NCBI GenBank assembly: GCA_000697335.1
Contig: JNEM01012137.1
Span: 1 to 11,686 of the forward strand
DNA length: 11,686 bases
Reading direction: 5' to 3'
From: Conidiobolus incongruus B7586
Lineage: Eukaryota; Entomophthoromycota; Entomophthoromycetes; Entomophthorales; Conidiobolaceae
Each line of letters begins with the position of its first letter. Positions within the stretch are counted from its first letter, which is position 1. The notes below the pieces were generated by a model. That model saw only the letters and a program-made list of their open reading frames with translations, was not told where the DNA came from and did no database searches. The position numbers and the translations under genes were made by a program. Below are positions 9,091-11,686 of the stretch, in pieces.

Positions 9091-10403
9091 TATAAATCTT
9101 GATATTTTGTATAATCAATCAATACCAAAAAATATAGATTAAACAATACAATTCTATTATATTAGAATTATAAACATTTCTGTTTTTTATTATCACTGTG
9201 GAAATATTCAAACCTCATATTACTCATTAATTTTGATATATTAACATTACAATTAATTTTATAATTTATAATTACATTCCAATTTTAAATAAATAAAATT
9301 TAATTAATATTTTTCAGTATTTAATTATTTATTATACTGTTAATTAAGCCTGTACCAATCAATGGAAATTAATTTTTAAATAGCTTAATTTTTGATGTTT
9401 ATAACGTTATAAAATTATTGATATTGGATTATGATATAATTTAATATATAATTTTCCAAAATATTTTAATTCCTATATGCATTTATTCTTAATAGATATT
9501 TACTTTATTATATTGTTTTGGTCATTAGTATTCTATTTCAAATTAATATTTTATTTATTATATTATAATATTTATCAAACTATTAATAATCAATTCAAAT
9601 TGACTAACTATATTTCAACTGTTTCAGGTTATAATTATATAGTATATTTTGAAATATTAAATAAAAATTTTATTTAACTTTAATTTTAATAACCTTGCTT
9701 ATATTTTCTTATTGAAAGTAATATTAATAATTTATAATTGATATATTGAAAAAAAAACTCCAATGAAAATTTTAATTTATAATTAATCAATATATATTTT
9801 TAAATTGGTCAATTTATTTGTATATAATGAATCTATTTATCTAATTTTTATATTTTTATAAACTAATTTATATATATATATAAATATATTAAAAATTAAA
9901 TTACATAGGAGTTAAAGAATTTATATGCACATTAATATCTATTATATTTAAAATTCTTTTAATTTCCAATCAATATTAATGTTATTTTAAATAATTAATT
10001 AATTATATTGAGCTTTAATAATTTCATCATAAGAGTGTATTATATAATTAAAACTTTATTGAAGCTTTTATAATTTTTCAAATAATATAATTTGTCTAAA
10101 TAATCAATATCCTTTTGAATTCATTATATAGTAATGATATAATAATATAGACAAAAATCATAATTTAAACTTTTTATTTTAAAACTTTAACTTTATTAAT
10201 TTAATTCTTGTTTTAATAAGACTTTGATATAATTTTCAATTAATAACTACTTTAGTAATTTATTCAATGACAATAGGTATCTAGAGATTAATTCACTAAA
10301 TTCTTATATATAACTCTCTATTTACACTAATTTTCAATTAAATAGGTTATTTATACATATAAAAATAATTTAAATAATATAAATATCAATAATTCATCTA
10401 ATC
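9091..10403. other. AT-rich DNA between the island and repeat copy 2, no gene seen
   Basis: This contains a short TA-rich microsatellite-like run near 9868-9890 and a 66-codon plus-strand frame at 9477-9677 that is almost wholly Ile, Leu, Phe, Tyr and Asn, as expected of chance reading in A/T DNA. Nothing else was supported. Confidence 0.6.
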
Positions 10404-10668
10404 AACATAATCCCCTCTCTCCCTCTAAATATCTTATTAATTCATCTTTGGTTACTATTATTAATTACTCTTATTCTAAGAATTTAGACTATCTCTATTA
10501 ATATTATATTATTTTTTGATATTATTTATTTTCTCATTTAACAAATTTATATTAATTAATATATTTGAAGCTTAAATCAACTTACTGACATATTCAATTA
10601 ATTATATCACTATTAATTTAAGTTTTCTTTTCCACTATACTAGCCTTAATCATTAGCAACTATTTTAA
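10404..10668 (+). repeat. Diverged direct repeat, copy 2
   Basis: This is the partner of the element at 8248-8483, about 2.16 kb downstream in the same orientation. The order of matching blocks is conserved, and it is about 30 bases longer. It opens with a marked pyrimidine tract (TCCCCTCTCTCCCTCT at 10411-10426) where copy 1 has a T-rich pyrimidine run. By hand count 10401-10670 has about 43 C and 11 G. The edges are approximate because the flanks are too AT-rich to align by eye. Confidence 0.6.
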
Positions 10669-10849
10669 TATAATATTGAAAATAAGCTTAAATCTATTTT
10701 TTTATTATAACCTTGAAATTTGAAATGGAAAAAAATTAATATATAATGAAGAATAGTAAAAAATTTTCATTTTAAGATATTGAGAAAGTTCTCTGAATTA
10801 TTCATTAATATTTAATTACCTTGTGTTGTATTTCAAAATTAATCATCTC

Positions 10850-11010
10850 TTCCAGTTTGATAGCTAAACCAATATTAATTCTATTTTAAGCTGGCTTTGT
10901 CAGTCTATAATTGAAGGATACTCTTTGTTCTCTTTATTTTCTTTGTTAGGTTTTATCCAAATCCCATATCATTCATTGATTCAATTATTTAAACCTACAG
11001 TCCCGATACG
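10850..11010. other. Minor GC-richer patch
   Basis: This patch is slightly richer in C and G than its surroundings. On the minus strand short open runs appear (REQRVSFNYRLTKPA, then NRINIGLAIKLEEMINFEI) in one frame, separated by stops. The runs are too short to separate from chance, and no product is recognised. It follows repeat copy 2 at a distance comparable with that between copy 1 and the 8790-9090 island, but the two patches do not visibly match. Confidence 0.2.
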
Positions 11011-11686
11011 TTAAAGAGCAGCATTAATAAATAATTTACTAAATCATATTTTGAGTACTTTTCTAACTACGATCTTTATTTATAAAACTTAATATAAAAC
11101 ACAACACTTGCTTAAAATTAATTTGTATAATTAAAGTTTTTAAAATATAACTGAATAATATTTTAGTTTTGATATAATTAATTGAAAAATTTTTTATTTT
11201 AAAAAAAATAAATTATTATTAATATCCTAGTGTATTGAATTATAACCTTATATAGATAAAATGGATATTTAATTTATAAATTATAATTTAATAAAAAAAA
11301 TCCATTTTTAAAGAATAAAAGATTATAACGATCTAAATTTAATCTTTTACATCAAAAATTATATTAAAAATAAATTTATTGTGATAATTAGATAATCTAT
11401 AATATAAAAAATAAATTATTTACCAAAAATATCTTTATAAACAGTTATATTATTTAAATAATTAATATTTAAATATATATATTTTTAAAAATTATTAATT
11501 ATAAAAATAACTATAATATTAAATTTTTAAATAAATATTATTAAATTAAATAAGGTAAATAATTGCAATCCTTTTAATTATAACTTTTTTTATTATTAAA
11601 AGCAAAATTTAAAAGGTTTAATTTAAAATAAAAAATTTTTTTATAATATAAAATAAAAGTTATCAATAGTTAACAAAAAAAATATT
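11011..11686. other. AT-rich DNA to the window end, no gene seen
   Basis: Mostly A/T runs with dense stops in all frames, similar to the first 2 kb. No feature was supported. Confidence 0.65.

Noticed and set aside
9477-9677. Plus-strand 66-codon open frame
   Set aside because: Composition is almost entirely Ile, Leu, Phe, Tyr and Asn, as expected from random A/T DNA.
9868-9890. TA-rich run as an origin or promoter element
   Set aside because: Short TA runs are everywhere in this window and nothing around this one sets it apart.
1-11686. tRNA, rRNA, CRISPR array, riboswitch or bacterial operon
   Set aside because: No cloverleaf, conserved rRNA block, regular spaced repeat or run of close genes was seen on either strand.

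Overview
The window is eukaryotic nuclear DNA with one recognisable gene, an old copy of the E1 component of mitochondrial 2-oxoglutarate dehydrogenase (KGD1/OGDH) on the minus strand, about 3195-6273. It spans nearly the full family length (about 1,026 codon equivalents; the family is usually about 1,000-1,050 residues) and needs no introns to align. It is nevertheless broken by at least six in-frame stops and four frameshifts, and several catalytic-site residues have changed. By eye the protein looks most like fungal Kgd1, perhaps from an early-diverging, AT-rich lineage. That is recalled family resemblance, not a database result, and the host is uncertain.

Layout: 1-2110 is extremely AT-rich DNA (many lines about 5-15% GC) with no supportable gene. 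2110-2530 is a slightly GC-richer island with short open stretches and no recognised product. 2531-3194 is AT-rich. 3195-6273 is the KGD1 pseudogene at roughly 40% GC, a sharp change from its flanks. 6274-7531 lies upstream of and divergent from KGD1 and contains a 122-codon plus-strand open frame (7163-7531) of unknown identity. 7532-8247 is AT-rich. 8248-8483 and 10404-10668 are two diverged direct copies of an unclassified, strongly C-over-G-skewed repeat. 8790-9090 is another GC-richer, coding-like island of unknown family. 9100-10400 and 11010-11686 are AT-rich and appear empty. A smaller GC bump lies at 10850-11010.

There is no evidence that the genes here work together. The picture is an accessory or heterochromatin-like AT-rich block in which coding DNA is decaying. 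Many KGD1 changes fit C:G to T:A transitions (Gln codon to TAA/TAG, Arg to Cys, Gly to Ser, Glu to Lys), as produced by cytosine deamination or repeat-induced mutation. That mechanism is inferred. I saw no tRNA, rRNA, CRISPR array or intact transposon, and no convincing new biological system. All identities come from reading the sequence by eye, and the base counts are hand counts.
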